Position numbers and translations under genes: made by a program. A stretch of 34,190 nucleotides of DNA from assembly GCA_016792625.1 (NCBI GenBank), contig JAEUKK010000064.1, positions 1 through 34,190 on the forward strand. Reading direction: 5' to 3'. This document shows positions 1 through 7,546 of the stretch, piece after piece. The number at the start of each line of letters is the position of its first letter. The stretch's first letter is position 1. Under the pieces are notes generated by a model. It saw nothing but the letters and a program-made list of their open reading frames with translations. It did no database searches and was not told where the DNA came from. Source of the DNA: Deltaproteobacteria bacterium. GTDB lineage: Bacteria > Myxococcota_A > UBA796 > UBA2385.

Positions 1-67
1 ACGCCGCCTCCCGCCGCGCCCCGGCACACCCCACCCGGAGAGCACCACCCCACGCTCGCGGGCCTAA
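1..67 (-). mobile_element. Start of integron cassette 2 (truncated by window edge)
   Basis: Read on the minus strand, this stretch starts at the TTAGGC half of the attC crossover (67-62) and runs off the left edge. It is therefore the 5' end of the next gene cassette in the array. Bases 1-46 are about 40/46 identical to 1259-1304, the matching position of cassette 1, so two consecutive cassettes share a leader. No reading frame can be judged in 67 bases. Confidence 0.7.
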
Positions 68-120
68 CGTCCAGCATTCAGCCGCGGCCGAAGGCCGTCG
101 GCTGCAATGCATCGTTAGGC
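62..120 (-). other. attC recombination site (59-base element) of cassette 1
   Basis: The site is bounded by GCCTAAC (62-68) and GTTAGGC (114-120), the inverse core boxes R'' and R' of integron attC sites. The inner arms pair as GCATT-CAGCCG and CGGCTGCAATGC, with one extrahelical base in the longer arm. In class 1 cassette attC sites the extra base lies in the left half (2L), which places this site on the minus strand. On that strand it closely follows the layout of the aadA-type attC, including a GC-rich central hairpin. The crossover falls between 68 (G) and 67 (T). Total length is 59 bp, the canonical size. Confidence 0.93.
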
Positions 121-311
121 TCTCGCCACCCAGCTTGAAGCTGTTGATCGCCCTGGTAGGTCTCGAGCCACTCGGTGGACCACCCGCCGCGCAAGCCGCA
201 TCGCCACCTCGAGCCTACCACGAGCACGCAGGCCGGGGGCAGCCGCGAGCACGTTCAGCCCGGGAGCCGCGCCCGAACTTCAGCACAGCGACCGCCTCGG
301 CTTCGTGAAGG

Positions 312-905
312 CAACGTGCGGCACGTCAACCTCGACGCCCACCTGCACCCGGTAAGCAGCAACCCCCGTCGACCAGCCGGCGCGCCCGAGCTTCAGCGCG
401 GTGAGACGACCATGAGGGTGAACACAACGTGCGGCACGTCAACTTCGACGCACTGCAGCACACGGTCTGTCGCGAGTCCCTTCGACCAGCCAGCCGCACC
501 TGGCTTTCAGTAAGGCGACCACGCCGGGCCGGCGACTACAACGTGCGGCAGGTCAACCTCGACGTCAATCACCGCTCGGCCGGTCGTGAGCCCCTTCGAC
601 CAGCCCGCCGCGCTCGAGCCCCCACACGTCGACTGCGCCGGACCGGCAAGAACCACCCGCAGCGCATCAACCTCGACACGCGTCGCCGCTCGACCCACCG
701 CGAGCCACTTCGACCGGCACGCCGCACCCAATCCTTGACCCGTCGACCGCGCCGGGCTGTCGCCTACAACGTGTAGCACATCAATCTCGACGGGGCTGGG
801 TTGTTGGAGCACCGCGAGCCACTTCGACCAGCACGCCGCAGCCAAGTCTGAACGCATCGACCGCGCCGGGCTGTCGACTACAACGTGCTGCACATCAATC
901 TCGCC
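312..905. repeat. Tandem degenerate repeat, 114-bp period, 6 copies
   Basis: The anchor RTCAAYYTCGMC (plus strand) occurs at 325, 438, 552, 666, 780 and 894. The spacings are 113, 114, 114, 114 and 114 bp. Each unit also carries a CTACAACGTG-like start and a CGAGCCnCTTCGACCnGC block. Units have diverged clearly by eye, yet the period is held exactly, and 114 is 38 codons. The array fills much of cassette 1. Confidence 0.9.
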
Positions 906-1244
906 GGGGGTTTGGTGGTCGGACGCCCCGCGAGCCCGTTCGTCGAACTATCCGCCCACCTGGCCGACGAGATTGGCGTCAATCAACCCAACCCTACCGC
1001 CTCGCTCGGGCACAACCACCCCGGCGAGCACGAGTCTGCCTTCAACAGCCGGCCCCGCCTCGCGTGCACTTACAACGTTCTGCAAGCCATTTTCCTCGCG
1101 GAATGCCTCCTGCGGTTTCAAAGACCGACCCGCTGAACCACTTCCAACTCGACACCAGTTGCTGAAAGTGGACACCCTCGGGACTCCGACAACAACGTCA
1201 ATCAGACCGCCTTCAACTCCTCGGGCACCCTCAACCAAGGACAC
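393..1244 (-). pseudogene. Decayed 38-residue-repeat ORF inside cassette 1
   Basis: Starting at a GTG (1244), 82 bp into the cassette, one minus-strand frame runs to 393 and is interrupted only by in-frame stops at 948-950 (TAG) and 507-509 (TGA). There are no frameshifts across at least four repeats. The frame encodes 38-residue repeats beginning E-[VI]-D-x-x-[HR]-V-V, then S/G-P-A near position 12 and a W/R-S-K-W/G-L block near position 26. The upstream part (948-1244) has looser copies of the same motif. No family is recognised. Preserved frame with stops suggests a repeat-protein gene that has recently decayed, but spurious coding in a 114-bp DNA repeat cannot be excluded. The opposite strand is also partly open (429-776). 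Confidence 0.4.
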
Positions 1245-1258
1245 GCAACGTAAGAGCC

Positions 1259-1304
1259 ACGCCGCCTATCGCCGCGCCCCGGCGCGACCTACCCGGAGAG
1301 CACC
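1259..1304 (-). repeat. Cassette leader repeat (copy 2 of block 1-46)
   Basis: The 46-bp block matches bases 1-46 at about 40 positions. Both copies lie the same distance (about 20 bp) inside a cassette start on the minus strand. Shared features are a GGTGCTCTCCGGGT stretch, then GCCGGGGCGCGGCG, then AGGCGGCGT. It may be a conserved cassette leader or the remnant of a duplicated cassette. Confidence 0.85.
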
Positions 1305-1320
1305 TTGCGACGCCCAATGA

Positions 1321-1400
1321 GCCTAACGTCAATTCGACAGCCCTGGATAGTTCCGGCCGGTGAGCCTATACCAAGCTCCTACGCCGCTCAAGCACGGCCA
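1321..1400 (-). other. attI: Candidate attI site with cassette junction
   Basis: GTTAGGC on the minus strand (1327-1321) is a perfect integron core site. Unlike an attC, no matching GCCTAAC inverse core is found within about 100 bp upstream on that strand, so the sequence to its right is not another attC. It lies at the intI-proximal end of the array, downstream of the intI stop codon, where attI is expected in an inverted integron. The extent to 1400 is a guess. Only the core and crossover are directly supported. Confidence 0.65.
1365..1391 (-). promoter_or_regulatory. Possible cassette promoter (Pc)
   Basis: On the minus strand, TTGAGC (1391-1386) and TATAGG (1370-1365) are separated by 15 bp and point into cassette 1, about 40 bp before the crossover. 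A Pc next to attI is normal for integrons. The short spacer and imperfect boxes make this weak. Read-through from intI is an alternative, since intI and cassettes share orientation. Confidence 0.2.
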
Positions 1401-1474
1401 CTTCGGGTGCGGATGGGGGGTGATTTGCCTCAAGCGCCTTGTTCTCGCGGGGCTGATGGGGCTGGAGGGGGCGA

Positions 1475-1800
1475 TAGGCAGACCCGCGTAGTTGGGGAGG
1501 CGCGGGCGGCGAGCGGCGGAGCTCGCGGTCGGTGGGCGCGCGGCGGGCGGGTTCGGCGGCCAGTCCCCGCGGTGGATGTGCGCGCGGCGGGCCGCTGGGC
1601 GGCCCGCTGGGGGTCTGCCTAATCCGAGCGCCGAGGCCACGTAGGCCTTCGGGCTGCGGGCCCCGAGGGCTTGTGAACGGCCTCAGGGAGTTTGTCGTCG
1701 CTGGGTCGGTCGTTGCCGCCGGTTGAGATAGGCGGACCTGCCTATGTGGGCGCCCGAGGCCGGCGAGGCCCGGGGGCACGGCCCCTTAGGCGACGTAGGC
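1475..1800. repeat. Cluster of TAGGC half-sites between attI and intI
   Basis: TAGGC occurs on one strand or the other at 1475-1479(+), 1617-1621(-), 1642-1646(+), 1729-1733(+), 1740-1744(-), 1787-1791(+) and 1796-1800(+). Two further copies, at 1364-1368(-) and in the attI core, lie outside this span. Two copies form a perfect 11-bp inverted repeat, TAGGCAGACCC (1475-1485) against GGGTCTGCCTA (1611-1621). Another pair forms ATAGGC-N6-GCCTAT (1728-1745). TAGGC is the 3' part of the GTTAGGC core. The 1328-1785 spacer has no convincing gene. Confidence 0.55.
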
Positions 1801-2820
1801 CACAGGCGGGGGCGCTTCGAGCAGGTTGGGGAGGCGGTCGACGGGGCTGCGTACGCCGAGCGGACCGCGGTCGAGCACGTGCGTGTAGATCATCGTGGTC
1901 GAGACGTCGGAGTGGCCCAGGAGCTCTTGGAGCGTGCGGATGTCGGTGCCGTCTTCGAGCAGGTGGGTGGCGAAGGAGTGCCGGAAGGTGTGGCAGGTCG
2001 CCCGCTTTGGGACCCCAGCCGTGCTGACCGCCTCGCGAACGGCGCGCTGCAGCACCGTCTCGTGCAGGTGGTGGCGGCGCACCTGGCCCGTCTCGGGGTG
2101 TGTATAGGTGCGCGTCGCCGGGAAGACCCATTGCCAGGGCCAAGAACGCCCGTCGTTGGGCGCCTTGCGAGCCCAGGCGTCGGGCAGCTCGACCCAGCCC
2201 GCGCCGCGCGCCAGGTCGGCCTCGTGTTGGGCGCGCGCCTGCTCGACCTGCGCCCGCAGCGGCGCGCGCAGCCCAACCGGCAGCAAAGCGACACGATCCT
2301 TGTCGCCTTTGCCCTCGCGGACGACGATCTGGCTGCGATCAAAGTCGAGGTCTTTCACGCGCAGCTGGCAGCACTCGAGCAGCCGCAGGCCGGCGCCGTA
2401 GAGCAGCGCGGACATCAGGCGCGGGGTGCCGTCCATCTCGCGGAGCACCGCCCGCACCTCGTCGCGGGAGAGCACGACGGGCAGGCGCGCCGGCCGCTGG
2501 GCGCGCACGAGCTCGTCGAGCCAGGGCAAGTCGATACCCAACACCTCGCGGTAGAGGAAGAGCAAGGCCGAGAGCGCTTGGTTTTGGGTCGAGGCGCTGA
2601 CGTCACGCTCACGCACCAGCTGGGTCAGGAAGGCCGTCACTTGCTCGGCACCGAAGCGGGCCGGGTCTCGCCGCCCGTTGAACTCGTGGTAGCGCCGCAT
2701 CCACCCGAGGTATGCCTCTTCGGTGCGCGGGCTCAGGTGGCGGAGGCGCATGGCCTCGCGGGCCCGCTCGCCCAGCGGGCGGACGGCGGGGGTCGAGGTG
2801 GACGGCGGTTTGGCAGGCAT
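1786..2820 (-). CDS. intI: Integron integrase IntI (tyrosine recombinase)
   Basis: Catalyses attI x attC and attC x attC recombination to insert and excise gene cassettes. The protein is 344 residues from the ATG at 2820. A TTG at 2853 would add 11. With the ATG start the active-site residues fall at R146, K171, H277, R280, H303 and nucleophile Y312, exactly the IntI1 numbering, which decides the start. The integron-specific extra helix region is present (about residues 210-232, ELPDAWARK...SWPWQWVF), separating IntI from XerC/D. The C-terminal [10 protein letters not shown] and [10 protein letters not shown] stretches are also IntI-like. All catalytic residues are intact, so the enzyme is probably active. 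The gene is oriented towards the cassettes, with attI about 460 bp past its stop, opposite to class 1-3 integrons. No clear LexA site was seen upstream. Confidence 0.95.
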   Translation of the reverse strand: MPAKPPSTSTPAVRPLGERAREAMRLRHLSPRTEEAYLGWMRRYHEFNGRRDPARFGAEQVTAFLTQLVRERDVSASTQNQALSALLFLYREVLGIDLPWLDELVRAQRPARLPVVLSRDEVRAVLREMDGTPRLMSALLYGAGLRLLECCQLRVKDLDFDRSQIVVREGKGDKDRVALLPVGLRAPLRAQVEQARAQHEADLARGAGWVELPDAWARKAPNDGRSWPWQWVFPATRTYTHPETGQVRRHHLHETVLQRAVREAVSTAGVPKRATCHTFRHSFATHLLEDGTDIRTLQELLGHSDVSTTMIYTHVLDRGPLGVRSPVDRLPNLLEAPPPVAYVA

Positions 2821-3353
2821 GGCGACCGATACGCCCGGCCGGGCCGTGGTCAATGGGGCAGGGCGGTGAACTGCGGTGGATCGGCTCTTTGCCCCGCGGT
2901 CGCCCTCGGCTGAGCGGCGGGGTGATGCGGGCTGACCCGGACTCAGCTCGGACGAACCTCGAACGGTGAGCCTCGGCCCAACCGCGGCGGCCGAGGCCTT
3001 CGCGGCGAGCCCCCTCCTCGCTCACGGCAGCAGCGGGTCGCGCCGCCTCCGGGGCCGCAAAGGGCGGCCTTTGCGGGCTGGCGCGCGGCGCAGCCATGCG
3101 CCGCGGAAGCCTGCCCGCCAAGTCTTCGGACCTTGGGCCTCTTTGGCGGGGGATGCAAGGGGCCTCGCAGGCCCCGTGCCTGGGGGCCTGAGGGCTGGCG
3201 GCCCCCGGCATCCATGGCGAAACAGCGCATCGACCGGGCGAACGGCCTCGGCAGGCCGATGAGGCCAAGCACCGCGAGCCTGAGCAGAATCAAGCGAAGC
3301 CGGTATGAGCCCCGTGGCGCACACGGGCCGCGGATGGCCCTGGGCGCGCGCGG
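2821..3353. other. Gene-free stretch upstream of intI
   Basis: Neither strand holds a convincing gene; open frames here look like GC-driven artefacts. No attC or GTTAGGC core was found, so cassettes are not also arrayed on the classical side of intI. A perfect hairpin GGGGCCT-CGC-AGGCCCC lies at 3159-3175. The intI promoter should be in the first 150 bp, but no clear -35/-10 pair was identified. Confidence 0.6.
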
Positions 3354-4415
3354 TCAGCCACCCAAGTGCGCGTGAAGCGCGGCTTGAAACGCCGCGGGCT
3401 GCTCGATGTAGGGCGTGTGACCGGCGTCGGCGATCACCAGCTCGCGCACAGCGCCGCCGCCCGCCGCGTATTGGGCGAGCACCCCGCGCACCTGGCTGAC
3501 CATGGGCTGCGGCGGGCACTGCGCGGCGCCCGGCCAGCCCGGCACCACGCCGAGGCTGCCCAGCGTGGCGATGTCAAACAAGGACCCATCGGCGACGATC
3601 TGGTCGGCGTCGCCCCGCACCCACAGCACCGGCGGCTTGGGCGTGGCGGCGACGACGCGGGCCGCGAGGTCGCCCGCCCAGCGGGCGCTGATGGCGTTGA
3701 TCGGGCCAAAGCGCCCGGGCGCCGCCCCGGGCCAGTTCGGTGAGGGCTGTGCGTCGCCGGGATAGCGGTCGGGACCGACCTTCTCGGAGAGCACCGAGGA
3801 GAGCAGCGCCTCTTCGCGGGCCGGGCGGAAGGGCGGCTTCCAATAGAAGCTGTTCATCACCACCCGCGGCGAGGAGACCGGGTCGTCGCTGCTGCGGTCG
3901 CCGATGCCGATGCGCCGGGCGAACTCGGGGTTCACCACGCCTGCGCCGGAGCCCGCCCCGTCGGGCCAGCTGGGCGCGCCGTCGGGGCCCGAGCCGCCGA
4001 AGCCAAAGGGAGAGCCGGGCGCCACGAGGGTGGCCGAGCGGAGGCGCCCAGGGACCGCGGCGAGCAGGCCGAAGACCACGGTGCCGCCCAGGCTGTGCCC
4101 GACGACATGCACCGAATCGACGCCCAGCACGTCGAGCAGGGCGACGAGATCATCGACCCAGTCCTGCACCCCGCGGGTCGCGTCGATGACGAGGTCTTCG
4201 GTGTCGCCGTAGCCGCGCAGGTCGGGGGCGAGGCCCCGCGTGCCCGCGGGCAGCGCGAGCATGACCTCTTCCCAAAAGGTCGCGGACGAGGCGTTGCCGT
4301 GCACGAAGAGCACCGGAACACCGTCATCGGGGCCAGTCTCGATGAGGTGCTGACGGATGCGCGGCGTGTCGACGAGGCGGGAGCGGACACCAGGCAGGGT
4401 CGGGATCGAGGACAT
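3354..4415 (-). CDS. Alpha/beta-hydrolase fold protein
   Basis: 353 residues from the ATG at 4415. Open frame extends upstream, but homology-like sequence starts here. The fold is recognised by an oxyanion-loop VHGNAS (about 38-43), the nucleophile elbow G-H-S-L-G with Ser108, an acid in the GDADQ segment (Asp269 or Asp271) and the general base His333 in DAGHTP. A lid region of about 100 residues, rich in Gly, Pro and Ser, separates the elbow from the acid. The substrate is not predictable from sequence; esterases, lactonases and haloalkane-dehalogenase-like enzymes share this layout. There is no signal peptide, so it is probably cytoplasmic. It lies alone, 533 bp from intI, with no evidence that it belongs to the integron. 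Confidence 0.85.
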   Translation of the reverse strand: MSSIPTLPGVRSRLVDTPRIRQHLIETGPDDGVPVLFVHGNASSATFWEEVMLALPAGTRGLAPDLRGYGDTEDLVIDATRGVQDWVDDLVALLDVLGVDSVHVVGHSLGGTVVFGLLAAVPGRLRSATLVAPGSPFGFGGSGPDGAPSWPDGAGSGAGVVNPEFARRIGIGDRSSDDPVSSPRVVMNSFYWKPPFRPAREEALLSSVLSEKVGPDRYPGDAQPSPNWPGAAPGRFGPINAISARWAGDLAARVVAATPKPPVLWVRGDADQIVADGSLFDIATLGSLGVVPGWPGAAQCPPQPMVSQVRGVLAQYAAGGGAVRELVIADAGHTPYIEQPAAFQAALHAHLGG

Positions 4416-4608
4416 GGGCAGCGCACCGGGTCGAGGGGGATCGGGGCCCGGGCGCGCGCCGAGACGCCCCCGGTGGGCGGCGTGCCGCGGCCGGCCCACG
4501 CCGGACCTACCACAGGCGACGCGCTCCGCGCGGAGATGCGGCGACCTCGCCGCATGAACCAACCGAAGGCGGGGCTGCGCCGTCGCGGCCGATGGCGCGC
4601 GCCCCGCC

Positions 4609-5001
4609 TCAGCCCCGCGCGGACGCCCCAGCGCGCGCGGCCACCCGCAGCTCGAACAGCGCGAGCGGCACCACAATGGCCCACTCCAGGCCAAAGTAGA
4701 GCCAGGCCCACCGAGTCAGCGCCGGGGCATAGGCCGCGCAGCTCAGCGCCGTCGCAGCGCAGTAGGCGAGGTTCAGCGCGGCGATGGCGCGCAGCGCGGT
4801 CGGCCCCGCCGCGCCCCGGGCCAAGGCCAGCGCGTCAAAAGCGGCGAAGCCCAACGCGACCGCGGCGAGCACGCTGAGGTGGGCCGCGGGCAGGCCGGTC
4901 TCGAGCAGGCCCGCGGCGAGCAGCGCGGTGCCGGCCGCCGTGGCCAGGGCGCCGGCGCCGTCGAGGACGAGCAGCGCGCGGGGGGAGAGTCGCTGGATCA
5001 T
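4609..5001 (-). CDS. Small four-helix integral membrane protein
   Basis: 130 residues, extremely Ala/Leu-rich, with about four predicted membrane helices (roughly residues 10-32, 40-60, 66-88, 95-118). The start at 5001 puts the first helix near the N terminus. An ATG at 5061 would add 20 polar residues and neither site has a strong Shine-Dalgarno sequence. No family or catalytic motif is recognised. It is probably a cytoplasmic-membrane protein of unknown role. It lies between the hydrolase and the S41 protease on the same strand, with gaps of about 160-190 bp, so co-transcription is possible but not shown. Confidence 0.6.
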   Translation of the reverse strand: MIQRLSPRALLVLDGAGALATAAGTALLAAGLLETGLPAAHLSVLAAVALGFAAFDALALARGAAGPTALRAIAALNLAYCAATALSCAAYAPALTRWAWLYFGLEWAIVVPLALFELRVAARAGASARG

Positions 5002-5163
5002 GAGCTTAGGCCAGCCTGAGGGGCGGTGGGCCGACGCAGCGGTTCGATCACAGCGCAGCATCGCGAGGGCTCGGGGACTGCCGGCGGGCGCAGCTCGCCC
5101 TCCTCTCCGCCGATTTCACCCAGCGGCGGGGGCGCGCAAGCCCCGCGGCGGGGCGCCCCAGGC

Positions 5164-6522
5164 TCAGGGCGCCGCCCCGCCCTCGACCGCAGGCAGGCCT
5201 AGCCAGGCCCGCGCGGCCGCCAAGGCCGGATCTCCGCCGTTGGGCCCGCGCTCGGCCTGCGCGAGCGGAACGTCGGCCACGTAGGCCGCCCGCGGGGTGC
5301 CGTTGACGTGAAACAGCGCCTCCATCCCCATCTCGACCGCAGCGCCGGGGATGGGCTCGACATAGAGCGCGCCCAAGAGATCACCCATGTCGGACGCGAA
5401 GGTGTGGGCGTTGGCGGCTGCGTCCAGCCCGATGACCAGGCCTTCGCCCATGCTGCCCGTCCACGGGCCGCCCAATACAGCGAGGCGCCCGGGGTGGTGG
5501 GGTGCCCGCGGCGCGGCGTGCTCGACGAAGTGGCGGGGCACGCCGGTCGCTCGGGCCACTGCGGGCACCGTGTGCACCTGGTAGGGCCGAAGCTCGGTGA
5601 TGAAGTGGCCGATGATCGACCGGGCCACGTCGGTGTTGCCGCCGCTCGGCGTGTTGCGCAGGTCGAGGATGACCGCGGTCGCGTCGAGGTGCGCGGCGAT
5701 CACTTGGTCGAAGGCCGCGATGGTCTTGCGGTCGCCCAGCGAGTTCTCAAAACGAACCCAAAGCAAGGGCCCCTCACGCACCACGGTCAACGGAGGGCGC
5801 TCGGCCACCTGCCGGGCCAACACACGGGGGTTCTCCAACACAAGCTCGCGGGTGCGGCGGCCCTGCTGCAGGCCCAACCGCCGCTCGCCCTCTCGCCGGC
5901 CGTTGACCAGCAAGGTCGCCACGTATGCGCGCTGGCTGGGCCGCGGCACGTCCACAAAGGGCGCGAGCCAGGCGTCGACCTGCGCGCCCAGGGGCAGGCC
6001 GTCGACCGCGGCGATGACCTGGCCCGGGCGGAGCTGGGCGCGGTCGGCCGCCGAGCCGGCCCGCACCTCGGCGACCACGAAGGCGCCGTCCTCCCGCACG
6101 GCCAGCTGCAGGTCGGCGGCGGTGGGCCACACGTTGGGATCGGCGGGCCCGAGCGGAGTGACGAGCAGGTGGGGATCTTCGAAGACCGCGAGCGCGCGGT
6201 TGAGCGTCGAGCGCAGCGCAGCGGGGTCAGGCAGACCCGCGCAGGCCCGCTGCACCCGGAACAGCCACGGCTCGGTGGCGATGTCGGCGCGGTCGAGGTA
6301 GGCATAACCTTCGCGAAAGAGCTGGGCGAAGGCCGCGCAGCTGTCTTCGGGTGAGAAGGGCGCCGCCGCGCTGTCGAGCGGCGGAGCGCCCGCGGGGGCA
6401 TCGGCGGCCTCGGCCCCTGCCGAAGCCAACACAAGGGTGAGGAGGGCGCAAAGGCCCCACCCGCAGCGCGGGCGCCCGCCCGAGCCGCCGGTCGAGGCTG
6501 TGCCGGATGACGCTGGGCGCAT
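5164..6522 (-). CDS. Exported peptidase S41 (PDZ plus tail-specific protease fold)
   Basis: 452 residues from an ATG preceded by GGGAGGGTTC, a good ribosome binding site. The N terminus has a basic stretch, a hydrophobic core (about 22-35) and an ASAGAEA-A site, so it is a secreted or periplasmic protein. A PDZ-like segment spans about 135-180 (GSAADRAQLRPGQVI, AAVDG). The S41 core follows: ILDLRNTPSGGNT (285-296) and the nucleophile segment GPWTGSMGE, with Ser357 the likely catalytic serine. The usual Lys four residues after the Ser-bearing helix is not obvious, so activity could rely on a variant dyad. Family members degrade periplasmic proteins or process C termini. The partner here is unknown. 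Confidence 0.82.
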   Translation of the reverse strand: MRPASSGTASTGGSGGRPRCGWGLCALLTLVLASAGAEAADAPAGAPPLDSAAAPFSPEDSCAAFAQLFREGYAYLDRADIATEPWLFRVQRACAGLPDPAALRSTLNRALAVFEDPHLLVTPLGPADPNVWPTAADLQLAVREDGAFVVAEVRAGSAADRAQLRPGQVIAAVDGLPLGAQVDAWLAPFVDVPRPSQRAYVATLLVNGRREGERRLGLQQGRRTRELVLENPRVLARQVAERPPLTVVREGPLLWVRFENSLGDRKTIAAFDQVIAAHLDATAVILDLRNTPSGGNTDVARSIIGHFITELRPYQVHTVPAVARATGVPRHFVEHAAPRAPHHPGRLAVLGGPWTGSMGEGLVIGLDAAANAHTFASDMGDLLGALYVEPIPGAAVEMGMEALFHVNGTPRAAYVADVPLAQAERGPNGGDPALAAARAWLGLPAVEGGAAP

Positions 6523-6555
6523 GAACCCTCCCCCGCGCGGCGCGGTCGCGCCCGC

Positions 6556-7023
6556 TTAGCTCTGCACCGGCACCGGCAGGTCGAAGTGCAGCACCTCTTC
6601 GCGCAGGCCGATCTTCTCGTAGAGCGCGATGGCCGGCGCGTCCTCTTCGCCTTGGTCGGCCTGGACGAAGATCACCCAGGCGCCCAGCGCGGCCGCCCGC
6701 GCCTGCAGCGCGCCGATGAGGGCAGTGGCCAGCCCACGCCGCCGGTGGGTCGGCGCGACCGCGAGGTCGTAGATGTAGACCTCGGCCCGCTCTTGCTCGA
6801 ACTTCTGCAGCACGTAGGCGCAGAGACCGCCGACCACCGCCCCGTCATCGAGCGCGACGAGGGCGATGAAGCTGTCGCTGCCCAGCAGCCGCTCGAGGTA
6901 GGCCGCGCTGGGGCGCTTGCGGTGGTAGCTGTCGGGATCGTCGAAGACAACGCCGTAGAGGTCATTGAGCGCGCGCATCAGGCCGAGGTCGGCGGGGCCG
7001 AGGGCCTGTAGAAGGGTGGGCAT
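6556..7023 (-). CDS. aac(3)-I-like: AAC(3)-I-like aminoglycoside 3-N-acetyltransferase (GNAT)
   Basis: 155 residues from an ATG with upstream GGAAG. It is a GNAT acetyltransferase that should transfer acetyl from acetyl-CoA. It resembles the AAC(3)-I enzymes (gentamicin-type 3-N-acetylation) along its whole length. The segments FIALVALDDGAVVGG (52-66), YVLQKFEQERAEVYIYDLAV (70-89), acetyl-CoA loop HRRRGLATALI (93-103), GAWVIFVQADQGEEDAPAIA (114-133) and GLREEVLHFD (139-148) line up with AacC1 motif by motif from recall. Length matches the family. In clinical strains aac(3)-I is often an integron cassette, but here no attC flanks it and its GC matches neighbours, so it looks like a resident chromosomal relative. 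True substrate is unproven. Confidence 0.85.
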   Translation of the reverse strand: MPTLLQALGPADLGLMRALNDLYGVVFDDPDSYHRKRPSAAYLERLLGSDSFIALVALDDGAVVGGLCAYVLQKFEQERAEVYIYDLAVAPTHRRRGLATALIGALQARAAALGAWVIFVQADQGEEDAPAIALYEKIGLREEVLHFDLPVPVQS

Positions 7024-7148
7024 CGCCGCTTCCGGTGGTGGTGGGTTTGGGGGCGGGGCCGCCGGTGCGACACGCCCCCACTCCGCCCGTTTTGTATGCG
7101 TTGCAGTTTGATGTACCTCTGTCTCGCCACCGTTCGGGCCCGAACCGC

Positions 7149-7469
7149 CTACTCGGGCTCGTTGACCTGATCGCCGAGGACAATTCGCCACATCCCGCTT
7201 TCATCGCCCTCGAACCAGTCGCCGACGAGCAGCCTCCCTCCGCTAAAACAGTGCAGGGAGGCAGTTCCACGCCGGCTCGGACAAGCGAGTCTATAGTGCC
7301 CCGGCCCATCGATTTGTCCAACATACGCAGCAGTCCCCGCTTGATCCTCGTACTCGACCCGAATTGTGTCGGCACCGAGAACTACAACACAAGGCAAATC
7401 GAGCTGCGCCACCAACGTAGCGTAGTATGTGTGCATCGTACTTCGTCGCCAAATGACTCGATCCTGCAT
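7149..7469 (-). CDS. Orphan small protein in a lower-GC patch
   Basis: 106 residues from an ATG with a strong GGAGGGTCG ribosome binding site; an internal ATG at 7436 would give 95. No family is recognised. Composition is mixed, with one hydrophobic stretch (PCVVVLGAD), several Trp/Tyr and Cys residues and an acidic C-terminal third (WFEGDESGMW). No signal peptide is evident. The gene and its flanks (about 7080-7570) are visibly lower in GC and use AT-ending codons that neighbours avoid. That is the best sign in the window of recent horizontal acquisition outside the integron. It lies between argH and the aac(3)-I-like gene, in the same orientation, without recognisable attC or insertion-sequence ends. 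Confidence 0.6.
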   Translation of the reverse strand: MQDRVIWRRSTMHTYYATLVAQLDLPCVVVLGADTIRVEYEDQAGTAAYVGQIDGPGHYRLACPSRRGTASLHCFSGGRLLVGDWFEGDESGMWRIVLGDQVNEPE

Positions 7470-7546
7470 CGACCCTCCACTGCGCCCGCCAGTCGCGGCC
7501 GCTCATATGCTGTCCCGGTGCGGCAGCTATGCCCGCGACCCCCTTG

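Larger units (their letters stand above)
68..1326 (-). mobile_element. Integron gene cassette 1, complete (1259 bp)
   Basis: The element lies between two integron crossovers: G/TTAGGC at 1327/1326 (junction with attI) and G/TTAGGC at 68/67 (end of its own attC). It is the first cassette of the array, nearest the platform. Its content is a short leader shared with cassette 2, then a long tandem-repeat region, then attC. No intact gene is convincing. The best reading frame on the cassette strand is the repeat-protein remnant listed separately. A cassette of 1.26 kb is larger than a typical one-gene cassette. Confidence 0.8.

Noticed and set aside
429..776. Plus-strand ORF through the 114-bp repeats with VNLD/REPLRPARR repeats
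   Set aside because: It is open only because the repeat period is a multiple of three. It runs against the cassette orientation, lacks a ribosome binding site and is strongly Arg/Pro-biased.
1744..2913. Long plus-strand ORF opposite intI
   Set aside because: It is a GC-driven shadow of the integrase gene; the minus strand has all IntI catalytic motifs.
2930..2965. Possible LexA-type box (GAAC/GTTC repeats) upstream of intI
   Set aside because: The CGAAC copies are direct repeats with the wrong spacing for known LexA operators, so SOS control of intI is not supported.
6556..7469. aac(3)-I-like gene plus orphan gene as an integron cassette pair
   Set aside because: No GTTRRRY/RYYYAAC core pair or attC-like hairpin flanks either gene.
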